NCBI GenBank assembly: GCA_035048815.1 | Contig: JAUCBN010000037.1 | Location: forward strand, 10,444,001-10,508,000 | Source of the DNA: Abelmoschus esculentus | Taxonomy: Eukaryota; Streptophyta; Magnoliopsida; Malvales; Malvaceae | Direction of reading: 5' to 3' | Length of the DNA: 64,000 nt | Shown: positions 1 through 9,395 of the stretch, one piece after another | Layout: every line of letters starts with the position of its first letter | How positions within the stretch are numbered: position 1 is the first letter of the stretch | Made by a program: the position numbers and the translations under genes | The notes under the pieces: model-generated | Told to the model about the DNA's origin: nothing | Databases searched by the model: none | Seen by the model: the letters and a program-made list of their open reading frames with translations, nothing else

Positions 1-159
1 TCTACCAAAATCAGTCTCAATCTCAATATCTCACACTTACCTATTTACAAAAATCCTGAAATCAAGGAAAATAGATTCTCAAATATTCAAAACATTTTCA
101 AATTCACCTAAATTATATTACTTACCAATATTTAAAAACAATAATATTTTTTATCGTTT

Positions 160-164
160 ATACT
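160..164. repeat. Target site duplication ATACT, left copy
   Basis: ATACT directly precedes the LTR terminus TG at 165 and recurs at 8398-8402 directly after the terminal CA at 8397. A perfect 5-bp duplication is the normal footprint of a Ty3/Gypsy integrase and defines the element ends. Confidence 0.93.
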
Positions 165-1504
165 TGTCGCGTGTCAAAAGTGCGCGTTTAGTGCAAGTGG
201 ACACATCGCAAGTAATAAGTGATAAGTATTTATCGGATTATCGTCTCCACAGGGATTAATATACTTAATATGTCTTCTTCGTCTTCTTGTTCTGTAAAAA
301 GAAATAAAAAAAACACAAGTAATTTGGGTTGGATAAATTGAAATAAAACAACTAAGTAAAAGAATGTGATTTGATTAATAGAGAGAGAGGTTAGGATCCA
401 GTTGCGTTGTATTATGGATTTGATTGACTTGTCTCTGCCCAATGCAATCGTATATCACTGCCTCGGCAGCACTGCAGATTACTGCCTTGGCAGCGACGAT
501 ACTATCCGCCGCGGCAATCCCTTTCTCGTGGGTGGACTTTATCAAAGTCCGGCAAAGTGTCCTTGAATGACTCCACTTATCCCTAAGTCGAAGTACTATT
601 GATGACTAGTCCTTGATGATACCTCCTGGCGTGAATCAATTATACTCACCAACCAATCTCACACTTTTTTTAGCCGCTGAAACTCTTAACCTATCCCTAG
701 GCCGAGTTAGTATTTTGCGATTGAAACACCGTACTTACCCCTTTCGTGAATCTAACTCTCCCGAGTCTAGATAAATGGATTACTCACAAACTTCTCTCCC
801 GAGCTTGAATGCAAGAACAAACAATGGAAAAGGATAAGCAAACCTTGATAGTTTTATTGCATTGAAACAAAGACAAAGTACAATCTCCTCTCACAAATAC
901 TAAACAACCTTCACCTAAACCCTAAGAAAGCTTAGAACATAATTTGAGAGAAAGAAAACATTAAATCTTAGGGAAAACTCTCTATGAATCGGCTCTCTCC
1001 CTCTAGGTATCTCTATACATTGGACAGCTAGGTCTTATATAGGCTTGGCCTAGGGAAAAACTTTCCTAAGTAGAATACAACTTGGAGTAGGGAACAAGTC
1101 ATGTACATACATAAAATATTTCCAAGTTTAATGCAACTAAGAGGCTTTCCCGCGTGGCCTTGTCTTGGGCTTTTCCTCATGCTAACCAGCTCCGATCCAT
1201 ATGCTTTATGTCCAAAAATGTCCCTTGGATTTTTCTCTTCCAATCGCCTATAGTATTGCTCTTTGGCTCTCAGTTGCTGCCTCGGCATCAGGTCCTGCCT
1301 CGGCCATGTTGCTGCCGCGACACTTGTTTCTCCTGCACAGATATAAAAATGCAGTAAAACTTGCCTTTTCTATAAATATTATCTTCATAAGCTTAACTTC
1401 TAAATATATCACATTAAGTACATGCATTGGTCCGAGTGGGTGTAAATTCGGTGATTAATGCCCATAAAAGGTGTAAAAAGTGATAGTGAGTTGAGCACTT
1501 ATCA
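165..1504 (-). repeat. 3' LTR of Athila-1
   Basis: On the minus strand it starts TGATAAGTGC and ends ACACGCGACA. It matches the 5' LTR at 7057-8397 almost base for base, with scattered substitutions. It contains several CTGCCTCGGCAG-like palindromes (458-469, 482-493, 1277-1287, 1313-1322). The TATA-like element on the minus strand is at 1033-1043. Confidence 0.95.
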
Positions 1505-1518
1505 CACCCCAAACTCGA
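1505..1518 (-). other. Polypurine tract of Athila-1
   Basis: On the minus strand the sequence reads CGAGTTTGGGGTG immediately before the LTR start TGATAAG. This purine-rich run is where RNase H would leave the plus-strand primer. A second, similar run lies 0.8 kb upstream at 2276-2290. Confidence 0.85.
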
Positions 1519-1521
1519 ACT

Positions 1522-1541
1522 ATTGCTTGTCCTCAAGCAAT
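1522..1541 (-). other. Hairpin with AGGA loop next to the polypurine tract
   Basis: ATTGCTTGTCCTCAAGCAAT is an 8-bp perfect stem around a 4-base loop (AGGA on the element strand). The identical 20-mer is found next to the polypurine tract of Athila-2 at 23016-23035. Variants with different stems but the same loop region are at 2297-2314 and 24075-24090. Confidence 0.8.
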
Positions 1542-2409
1542 GCAAACCATCAATTGGCCAAACTCTACTGTCTCTTGGTCTTACGTTTCCATCTATTCTC
1601 CACACCATAACTATGCCTATTCTTTTAGACTTAACCTTTCGGCTAGCCAAGGTTTACCTAGAAACAAACTATAAGATTTGGTGAGTGTGTGTGTTTTTGT
1701 GGACAAGTTTGATTAAAGGCTTTCTTAGATAAACTGTAAGTTCAAGACAAGTAGAATTGGGTTAAGTGTTCTCTTCTTTTCTAAACAACCAATTCTTGAG
1801 CCAATTTCGGGCACCTCAAGGATTGTGTTTTTCCCTTCACTAATTCCTTCTTTCTTGTAAATATTCCTTAAAGCATACTAGAGCCAATTTCGGGCACCTC
1901 TAGCATGAAGAAGAGTAATTCCTAGAGCCGGTGATAGGCACCTCTAGTCACTTGCCCAAAAATCTAAGTCTTTATCACCTAAGTTTATTAAAAGAATTCC
2001 TATAATCCAACAAGTCCCAAAAGTGTTTAAATTTTATCCTATAGTAGGCTTCTAAGTTTTCATCCTGAAGTATCCTAAGGTTAAACCTTCTTAACAGGAC
2101 CTAATCATGGTAAGGAGAAAGATTTCTATAGCCTTAAAGAATAAACTAAGGCAATATTGATGATAGGCAGTGCAAAAGTATAGACAATTTATTCAAGAAA
2201 GGCGGGGAGCGTAAAAAAATTTAAAAAATTTCACTTAAATACTCCATTTTCTTGGCATGGCCTCGGCAGTGGATCTACACCCCCAAACTCAAACCAAGCA
2301 TTGTCCTCAATGCTTTATATTAGAAGAAAATAGCAGGCAACAAAAAATCCGAAAGAAAAGCAGCATATAAAGAAACCAGCAGCAAATAATATTGAATTAT
2401 ATGAAAAAT
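1542..2409 (-). other. 3' untranslated region of Athila-1 with three related hairpins
   Basis: Non-coding region between ORF2 and the polypurine tract. It holds three successive stem-loops at about 1791-1820, 1876-1906 and 1921-1948. The loops share CCAATTTCGGGCAC (the third is diverged: CCGGTGATAGGCAC), and the stems are CTTGAG/CTCAAG, CTAGAG/CTCTAG and CTAGAG/CTCTAG. A second polypurine-like run with its own AGGA-loop hairpin lies at 2276-2314. No credible ORF. Confidence 0.75.
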
Positions 2410-3945
2410 TTAAAGAGACTCCGAAGAGCTGCTTGTAACAATTTTTCTCCTTGGTCTTGCTTCTGATTGCTTCGTTCTTGGTGAGGGCGATGGTTGAGCT
2501 TTTGCTTGCCGGGGCAGTTGGACTCTTGTGGGTGGTTTCTGTTGCATCGGAGCATCCACTTCTTCTCCTTCTTCCACGTCGGCCATCTCCTCGGTGATCA
2601 TGATGTCCGTTCCACCTTCCATTGCTGTGGCTGCCCTGGTATGGTGTGTACTCGGTTCGGCAGCGGTTGAGCTTTGGTGCACATAGGCATCTATCTCAGT
2701 TGATAGACCGCCCATGATGATTGGAGATCGTGGTGGAGTGCTAAAGATTGCCCTCCGCTTTGATGGTCTTCTGCTGGCAGATGATGCTGCGGCAGAGTCT
2801 GCTGCCCTAGATTGGCTGGCAACATGGTATTGTGGTTGAGGGCCCGCGTGGAAGAACGGCCTCGGTCCTCCCGGAGCTGGTGTAGTCTCGGTATAGGGGG
2901 CTGCTATGACAAACATATTGCTTGGGAATTCTGGAAACTGCGCCCCTTGGTCTGGAAAGGAATGGAGCATCATTTGGGCTAATGTGCCGTTAAAGTCTCT
3001 TTGATACTCCATGTATCTCTATTGCCTAAGATCCATCGCTGCCATCCTTTGCAATATCTCCTGGTATGGGTCTGCTGCGGCAAAGGTGTGGGCAGTGTCT
3101 GGCATGTCTGCCGTGTACTGGGCTCCGGCAGCAGTATCAGCAGTGAACTGCTGGGGCGTTGCTTGAACTGGTTCCGCCAGCGTGATCTGCATAACTTTGT
3201 GGCAAAAATCTCTGGTCCATCCACGACTTTGGGGAGTGTATTCGTCCATGTCTTCTATTGGTACACCTGCGGCAACACATAAACCAGTGATCAAACATGG
3301 GAAATATAATGGTCTTCTATCCTTCTTACTGCATTCGTAAATTTCGCGTAAGATGATCTCTCCAACGTTGATGCTTCTTTTGTTGATGATCGATTGGATG
3401 AGCACCAATCGCTTTCGGTCCACCGTGTTGTTATGGGATGTGGGAATGAGGCGTCTCTTGACGAAGGTGTTCCAAAGCTTGGTCTCGGGCTTTAGGCTCT
3501 GCCTTGCTACAAATCCTCTATGGGCACCTGTTTCCCATGGAGTATTCGTGTAGCAAAGGTCGTCTTTAATCAACTCGTAATCCTCGATAGTGATATCCTC
3601 CATGAATTCAGCGTGAACATCATGGTCCGGAGTGAGGCCGTAGAATTGGTTGATAGTCTCGACATCTAGCTAGACAGGCCTGCCTCGGAAGTGGACAAAG
3701 AGGGAATCTTTGCTGGCCCCGTGCGCATAGAATTCCCGCACGATGGTAGTGTTTGCCTGGGCAGGTTAAAGGCAAAAGATTTCCCAATCTTGGTACTTGA
3801 TTCTGTCGAATAGATAGTGCTCAATGCCGTAGTTTTCGTCATCCGAGTGTTGGAACCCTTGTTCCTCCCACAACTGTCGGGCAATTAAAGACCTGTTGAA
3901 GCGGTCTTCAACATTGGCTGGGGCAAAGCGCTTGTAGGTGGCCAT
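2410..3945 (-). pseudogene. Athila-1 ORF2: putative plant transposon protein-type domain with basic tail (three in-frame stops)
   Basis: One continuous minus-strand frame of about 511 codons from the ATG at 3945 (protein start MATYKRFAP) to a stop at 2410. In-frame stops TAA at 3766-3768, TAG at 3670-3672 and TAG at 3019-3021 interrupt it; each is one C-to-T change from a Gln codon. The first half has the features of the putative plant transposon protein family (Pfam Transposase_32, from memory): an IVREFYAHG-type motif, a WNTFVKRRLIP segment, a SINVGEII segment and a YFPCLITGLCVAAGV segment. The second half is low complexity, rich in Ala, Pro and Gln, with basic patches (SRRPSKRRA, RPRRKI) and a Ser-rich end that could be a nuclear signal. 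Its biochemical role is unknown. A diverged homologue is at 24152-25716 in Athila-2, in the same position upstream of the 3' LTR. Confidence 0.8.
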
Positions 3946-4484
3946 AAAGATTTTGAGAGATTTAGTTCTTGGAGATTTTCTTGGAAGAATTCTGAGAATT
4001 TTAAAAAGGTTAGGCAGAGAGTATTGTGAGAGCAAGATTGTTGAGTATTCTAAAGAAAACAAGAAAGCAAGAGTGAATAGTTCAAGAGGAGAGGGTTGCT
4101 TATATAGGCCTCGGCCTTGTGACCGTTTGAATCCACTAGCCGTTTTGTAGCCGTTACTCTTTACTGCCGTTTCCTTTTCTGCCACGGCAGGAATCTCGGT
4201 AGACTAGCCGTTATACTGTTTTGCCCGTTGAAACTGCTGCAGCTCTGACACTGTTTTCTACCTCGGCAGAATTCCTGCTGTGAACTATTTCTCCTTTATT
4301 CTTGCTTATTCTCCTAAATAAAAATTAAACACAAACAAGAAAAGTACTTAAAGCAAAAACAAATTAGAAAAATAAAAATAAACTAAACTAATCCTAATAT
4401 AATAATAATATAAAAAGAAAAGGGAAGAGATCATGTTACTAGTGGAGTGCATGCAAATGCATCTCCCAAGATGATTCTCTTTTA
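3946..4484 (-). other. Gap between protease and ORF2 where pol is missing
   Basis: In a complete Athila element RT, RNase H and integrase would lie between the protease and ORF2. Only about 540 bp is present: an A-rich tract (4310-4440) and a T/G-rich leader in front of ORF2, with palindromes CTGCCACGGCAG (4179-4190) and CTACCTCGGCAG (4258-4269). No RT or integrase motif is visible in any frame. Confidence 0.8.
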
Positions 4485-6953
4485 TTAGCCAAAATTATAA
4501 AGCGGATGTTGGCCACTCCTTTTTACTGTGTGTCCATCCACTTTGAATTTGATCTTTTTGCCAAATAGCCTGCCGAGCATGCTGCCAAGGCAGGATATTT
4601 TGGTGTCTGTTATGTGGATGGCTTTGTGCTCTTCTGGAGCATCATATTTTTTGAGATTGTGGAATGCATTGAGTTTGACTTGTTGGTCATTAACCATCAT
4701 TGTCAATTCTACTCTTTCCACATCAATTAAGGTGCGTCCAGTTGCAACGAAAGGTCTCCCCAAGATGATCGGTGCATTATCATCTGCTTCACAATCAAGG
4801 ACAAGAAAATCAGCAGGAAAAATAAATTTATCGACTTTTACCAGTATGTCTTCGATTTTGCCTTCGGGTTGCACATATGATCGATCCGCTAGTTGGAGCA
4901 TAACTGTTGTAGGTTTTGCCCTTCCTATTTCAAGCTTTTGGAAAACAGATTTGGGCATTAGATTTATGCTTGCTCCAAGGTCGCATAGGGCCTTACCTTC
5001 ATAGTTTTTACCTATCGCACAAGGTATGATAAAGCATCCAGGATCTTTCACTTTTGGTGGCATGCGATTGTGTAGCATTGCCATGCATCCCTCGGTAGCA
5101 GCCACTGTTTCGAATTCACCTATTCGTTTTCTCTTGGACACAATGTCTTTTAAGAATTTGGCATAATTAGGAATTTGTTCAATTGCCTCTACGAATGGTA
5201 TGTTAATGTGGACTTGCTTGAATTGTTGGTCTCATCTCGTCCAGGGTTTCTTTAGTTTGGAAGGGTGGTGGTGGTCCCATCTCGTCCAGGGTTTCTTTAG
5301 TTTGGAATTTAATACCTGGAACCATTGGGTTGTTGCTGTCTCGGTAGACTGTTCAGGAGCTACAATGCTTTCTGCCGGGGCAGTGTTATCAGGATTAGTT
5401 TATTCAACCTCCTCGTTCGCTGGGTCTGCTGATGAAATTTGGCTTGCTGGAATCTTTTCCTTCAGCTGTAGACCACTCCTAGTAGTGATTGCTTTACACT
5501 GTTCATGTCCCATTACCTTAGCAACTTCAGTATTGCTAGGTAGTTCTCCTTGTGGTCTAGTGTTTATATTTTGAGCAAACTACCCAACCTGAGTTTCTAA
5601 AGTTTTAATAGCCGCTTCTTGATTCAGCAACCTCATCTCAGTCCTATTCATGAAAGCATCTGTCCTTTTGATGAAATTAATGTTCTCTGCCATGTATGAA
5701 TCAGTTTTCATCATGAATGCTTTTAGACAATTTTCCAAGAAACTTACCGATTGTTGCTGCATCTGCTGCTGCGACATTGGCTGTTGGACCTGTTGTTGCG
5801 GCAGATGTTGCATTGGTTGCTGGAATCCTGCGGGTTGGGTGGTTGGGTTTAAGGCATTGTTAGGATTGCTGCATGATAGGTTCGGATGCCTCTTCCATGA
5901 GGGATTGTATGTGTTGGACATCATATTGGTTCGGTTATAGTTTCCAACATACATACCGATTTCTTGATTCATACAATCAGAGGAATTGTGGTTACCTCCA
6001 CATAAATCACAAAAAGAATCAATTACCTTAACCTCACGGGTATTTTGTTGTAGTTGCAAATTTTGCACCATCTTTGTAAGAGAGGCCAATTGTGCTGCCA
6101 CTGAATTTGATGTGTCTAACTCATTCACCGTGGCTTGGCGTCTTACTCCTCCTTGCTTATATGTAGGGAATTGAAAATCGTTCTTTGCGAGTTTGTTCAA
6201 TATCTCAATAGCTTCCTCAGGTGCTTTATCAAGGAGTGTTCCGTTTGCCGAGGCATCTAACATCATCCTTGTCGGGGCATTCGTGGCATTATAGAACATG
6301 GTCACTTGTGTCCATAGGGGAAATCCATGCAAAGGACACTTGTGCAGTAACTCCCTGTATCGCTCCCATGCCTCGTACATCGGTTTGTCATCTGCCTGTC
6401 GAAAAGAAGTGATTCCATTATGAATTCTATCATATAAATTTGTAGGATTAAAGCGTGTAATAAAATCACGGCAGAGTTCACTCCAAGATCCAATAGATCC
6501 TGCTGGAATGCTATTTAACCAGGCTTTCACCCTATTCCTCTGTGAATAGGGGAATAACTTCAATCTTAAGACATCTTCATGGACTCCTTGGATTTTAAAG
6601 GAATTGCATATCTCCATGAAGGACTTGAGGTACTGCATTGCATCTTCAGTTACAGACCCACCAAACTGTCCAATAGTGTTAAGCATATTGAACATGACAG
6701 GTTTCAGTTCAAAGTGGGTTGCTTCTATCTCCGTTGTAAGGACTCCTGGGTTTAATCCACTTAAATCCTCTTCAAGGAAGTCTCTGGCAGTGAGTTGTCG
6801 CGGCCCTGGTGGCGGCGGAAGACCTCCATTGATGGCAGGTAAGTTTTGTCCTGCCGGGTGATCTGCCATAGCTTCTTGGATTTGTCTCCTCAACCTTTGC
6901 CTTGTACGTTCGATCTCTGGGTCTAACTCGTACAAAGGTTTGGCCCTCTTCAT
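4485..6953 (-). pseudogene. gag-PR: Athila-1 gag-protease polyprotein (two in-frame stops)
   Basis: Single minus-strand frame. I take the ATG at 6953 (MKRAKPLYELDPEIERT) rather than the one at 7001, because the LDPEIERT motif is the usual Athila N-terminus. The capsid domain covers roughly the next 250 residues, with FPYSQRNRVKAWLNSIP, DDKPMYEAWERYRELL and PEEAIEILNKLAKN. A zinc knuckle CDLCGGNHNSSDC (C-x2-C-x3-H-x4-C) follows, then a Gln-rich stretch. A TAG at 5580-5582 interrupts the frame, and a TAA lies at 5400-5402. The protease follows in the same frame, with the catalytic motif CDLGASINLMP and the flap-side motif IILGRPF, and ends at TAA 4485-4487. A 45-bp in-frame duplication lies between the two stops and the protease. 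Gag would form the virus-like particle and the aspartic protease would process it; the stops should prevent a full product. Confidence 0.92.
5231..5307 (-). repeat. 45-bp tandem duplication in the gag-protease linker
   Basis: The stretch CATCTCGTCCAGGGTTTC onward occurs at 5233 and again at 5278, an offset of exactly 45 bp (15 codons). The reading frame is kept. It duplicates a Lys/Pro/Trp-containing peptide in the linker before the protease. Confidence 0.88.
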
Positions 6954-7032
6954 ACACCAAGAAAAACAAAGGTAAAATAAAAATAAATAGGAAAGCAACA
7001 AGAAAATAAAGAAAACAAAATTTAGTTGTCAA

Positions 7033-7050
7033 TCCCCGGCAACGACGCCA
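7033..7050 (-). other. Primer binding site matching tRNA-Asp 3' end
   Basis: On the minus strand, 6 nt after the 5' LTR end, the sequence reads TGGCGTCGTTGCCGGGGA. This is complementary to the 3' end of plant tRNA-Asp with one mismatch. The same primer class is used by Athila elements. Confidence 0.9.
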
Positions 7051-7056
7051 AAAACT

Positions 7057-8397
7057 TGTTGCGTGTCAAAAGTGCGCGTTTAGTGCAAGTGGACACATCG
7101 CAAGTAATAAGTGATAAGTATTTATCGGATTATCGTCTCCACAGGGATTGGAATACTTAATATGTCTTCTTCGTCTTCTTGTTCTGTAAAAAGAAATAAA
7201 AAGAAACACAAGTAATTTGGGTTGGATAAACTGAAATAAAACAACTAAGTAAAAGAATGTGATTTGATTAATAGAGAGAGAGGTTAGGATCCAGTTGCGT
7301 TGTATTGTGGATTTGATTGACTTGTCTTTGCCTAATGCAATCGTATATTGCTGCCTCGGCAACACTGCAGATTAGTGCCTTGGCAGCGACGATACTGTCC
7401 GCCGCGGCAATCCCTTGCTCGTGGGTGGACTTTACCAAAGTTCGGAAAAGGGTCCTTGAATGACTCCGCTTATCCCTAAGTCGAAGTACTGTTGATGACT
7501 AGTCCTTGATGATACCTCCCGGCGTGAATCAATTATACTCACCAACCAATCTCACACTTCTTTTAGCCGCTGAAACTCTTAACCTATCCCTAGGCCGAGT
7601 TAGTATTTCGCGATTGAAACACCGTACTTACCCCTTTCGTGAATCTAACTCTCCCGAGTCTAGATAAATGGATTACTCACAAACTTCTCTCCCGAGCTTG
7701 AATGCAAGAACAAACAATGGAAAAGGATAAGCAAACCTTGATAGTTTTATTGCATTGAAAGAAAGACAAAGTACAATCTCCTCTCACAAATACTAAACAA
7801 CCTTCATCTAAACCCTAAGAAAGCTTAGACCATAATTTGAGAGAAAGAAAACATTAAATCTTAGGGAAAACTCTCTATGAATCGGCTCTCTCCCTCTAGG
7901 TATCTCTATACATTGGACGGCTAGGTCTTATATAGGCTTGGCCTAGGGAAAAACTTTCCTAAGTAGAATACAACTTGGAGTAGGGAACAAGTCATGTAGA
8001 TACATAAAATATTTCCAAGTTTAATGCAACTAAGAGGCTTTCCCGCGTGGCCTGGTCTTGGGCTTTTCCTTATGCTAACCAGATCCGATCCATATGCTTT
8101 ATGTCCAAAAACGTCCCTTGGATTTTGCTCTTCCAATCGCCTATAGTATTGCTCTCTGGCTCTCAGCTGCTGCCTCGGCATCAGGTCCTGCCTCGGCCAT
8201 GTTGCTGCCGCGGCACTTGTTTCTCCTGCACAGATATAAAAATGCAGTAAAACTTGCCTTTTTTGTAAATATTATCTTCATAAGCTTAACTTCTAAATAT
8301 ATCACATTAAGTACATGCATTAGTCCGAGTGGGTGTAAATTCGGTGATTAATACCCATAAAAGGTGTAAAAAGTGATAGTGAGTTGAGCACTTATCA
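7057..8397 (-). repeat. 5' LTR of Athila-1
   Basis: 1341 bp. On the minus strand it runs from TGATAAGTGC to CACGCAACA. It should hold the promoter, transcription start and polyadenylation signal. Palindromes at 7351-7362, 7376-7387, 8170-8181 and 8205-8216 belong to the family-wide TGCCNNGGCA set. Confidence 0.95.
7926..7936 (-). promoter_or_regulatory. TATA box of the Athila-1 5' LTR
   Basis: On the minus strand CCTATATAAGA sits about 470 bp into the LTR. It is conserved in the 3' LTR (1033-1043) and as CTATATAAAG in the solo LTR at 20969-20978. A CAATAAA-type polyadenylation signal follows about 180 bp downstream (7745-7756 on the minus strand), which would give a short R region. Confidence 0.65.
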
Positions 8398-8402
8398 ATA
8401 CT
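8398..8402. repeat. Target site duplication ATACT, right copy
   Basis: Directly follows the terminal CA of the LTR at 8397 and equals 160-164. Confidence 0.93.
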
Positions 8403-9395
8403 CTCCCTTACCATAATTAAATACCATATCTTTTTTTAGCATATACCTTTATATTTTATGCTAATTAATTTACACATATTTTTTCTTTATTTTTTTCATT
8501 CTCTTTCTCCAACTTACTCTAATTACAATTTATCTCTTTACACAACAACCAACAATTTTCTTAACTATTTTTATCATTACGCTCCTTTTTTCCTTTCCAT
8601 ACCTATCTTTACTCTTTTCAACCCACATATCTCTTCTTACAATATTACTTTTACTTTATTACTTAAAATCTCTAAAAATACTCAATGTTCAATATTCAAT
8701 ATTCAATTTTCTTCTACTTTCTTGAATAAATCTAATTTTCTCATACCAAACCAGTATTGGGTCCATACTATGGCTCCCTATTTTAATGATTTCTCCATCA
8801 CATACAACTTATTCATACCAACCCATTATTGGGTACTCTCAATGATCCAACCATCTAATGATATCTTATACAATTCTGTTTTCTTTAGCCCAGCCCGCTA
8901 TTGGGTTCTTTCCACTTATCTCACACAACCAATCATAAGAAAGACCGTAATATTAGAACACACGAATACCACTAATTTTTCCCAATTTCATAAACAACCA
9001 ACAATTATATATGCATATTTTTTCTCATAATTTTCTATATCTAAACTATGCCACCTTATTATCATAAAATTATCTTCTAATCAGTTCTTATTCTCTCTTT
9101 CAAAATCCAAGTTCCACCTAACACTGAACCACAACCTTTTCAACTATCTAAAATTAAAAATATTAACCAATAATAATATCAAATTACCAACTTCTCTCCA
9201 AATGTCACTATCCCAAATAATATTATCAAATTATAAAAAAATAGACTCTCCACCTTTCAAAATACTTTCAAATATATCTAAAAAATTTTACATACACCAA
9301 AAGAAAACAAAACACACTCCAAAGGAAAAAGCTGGGATGAGCAACAAAAAAAACTTTACGGTGGAGGTTGACATGGCTCAACCCCGCCGATCCAA
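8403..9395 (+). other. LINE copy 1 leader (5' UTR)
   Basis: AT- and pyrimidine-rich sequence without a convincing ORF1. Around 8745-8915 it holds three degenerate copies of a motif ending in TATTGGGT, also present in copy 2 near 54215-54310. A short frame at 9202-9399 runs up to ORF2 and its TGA overlaps the ORF2 start codon (ATGA at 9396-9399). Confidence 0.7.
9359..9389 (+). promoter_or_regulatory. Hairpin directly upstream of LINE ORF2 start
   Basis: The arm GGTTGA and its complement TCAACC, extended by CGG..G / C..CCG, form a stem of about 11 pairs with a short loop. It ends 6 bases before the ORF2 ATG. The same hairpin with a better stem is at 56762-56792 in copy 2. Confidence 0.6.

Larger units (their letters stand above)
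165..8397 (-). mobile_element. Athila-type Ty3/Gypsy LTR retrotransposon (Athila-1), structurally complete but lacking RT, RNase H and integrase
   Basis: Two LTRs of about 1.34 kb (165-1504 and 7057-8397) bound it, with a perfect 5-bp target duplication. Read on the minus strand the order is 5' LTR, a PBS matching the 3' end of tRNA-Asp, gag-protease, a short gap, ORF2, a 3' UTR, a polypurine tract and the 3' LTR. The gag text, the in-frame protease and the PBS place it in the Athila lineage. The protease frame ends at 4485 and ORF2 begins at 3945, leaving no room for the roughly 2.5 kb that RT, RNase H and integrase need. It therefore moved with enzymes supplied by another element. The LTRs differ by only a few percent by eye, so the insertion is younger than the LINE it entered. 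Confidence 0.93.

Noticed and set aside
4528..5004. Plus-strand open frame of 158 codons
   Set aside because: Antisense shadow of the Athila-1 protease.
5200..5574. Plus-strand open frame opposite the gag-protease linker
   Set aside because: Minus-strand reading gives the conserved Athila gag-protease linker; the plus-strand frame is its shadow and contains the 45-bp duplication.
7031..7050. Possible tRNA-Asp gene fragment
   Set aside because: Only the 18-base primer binding site match exists, with no cloverleaf around it; it lies next to an LTR as expected for a PBS.
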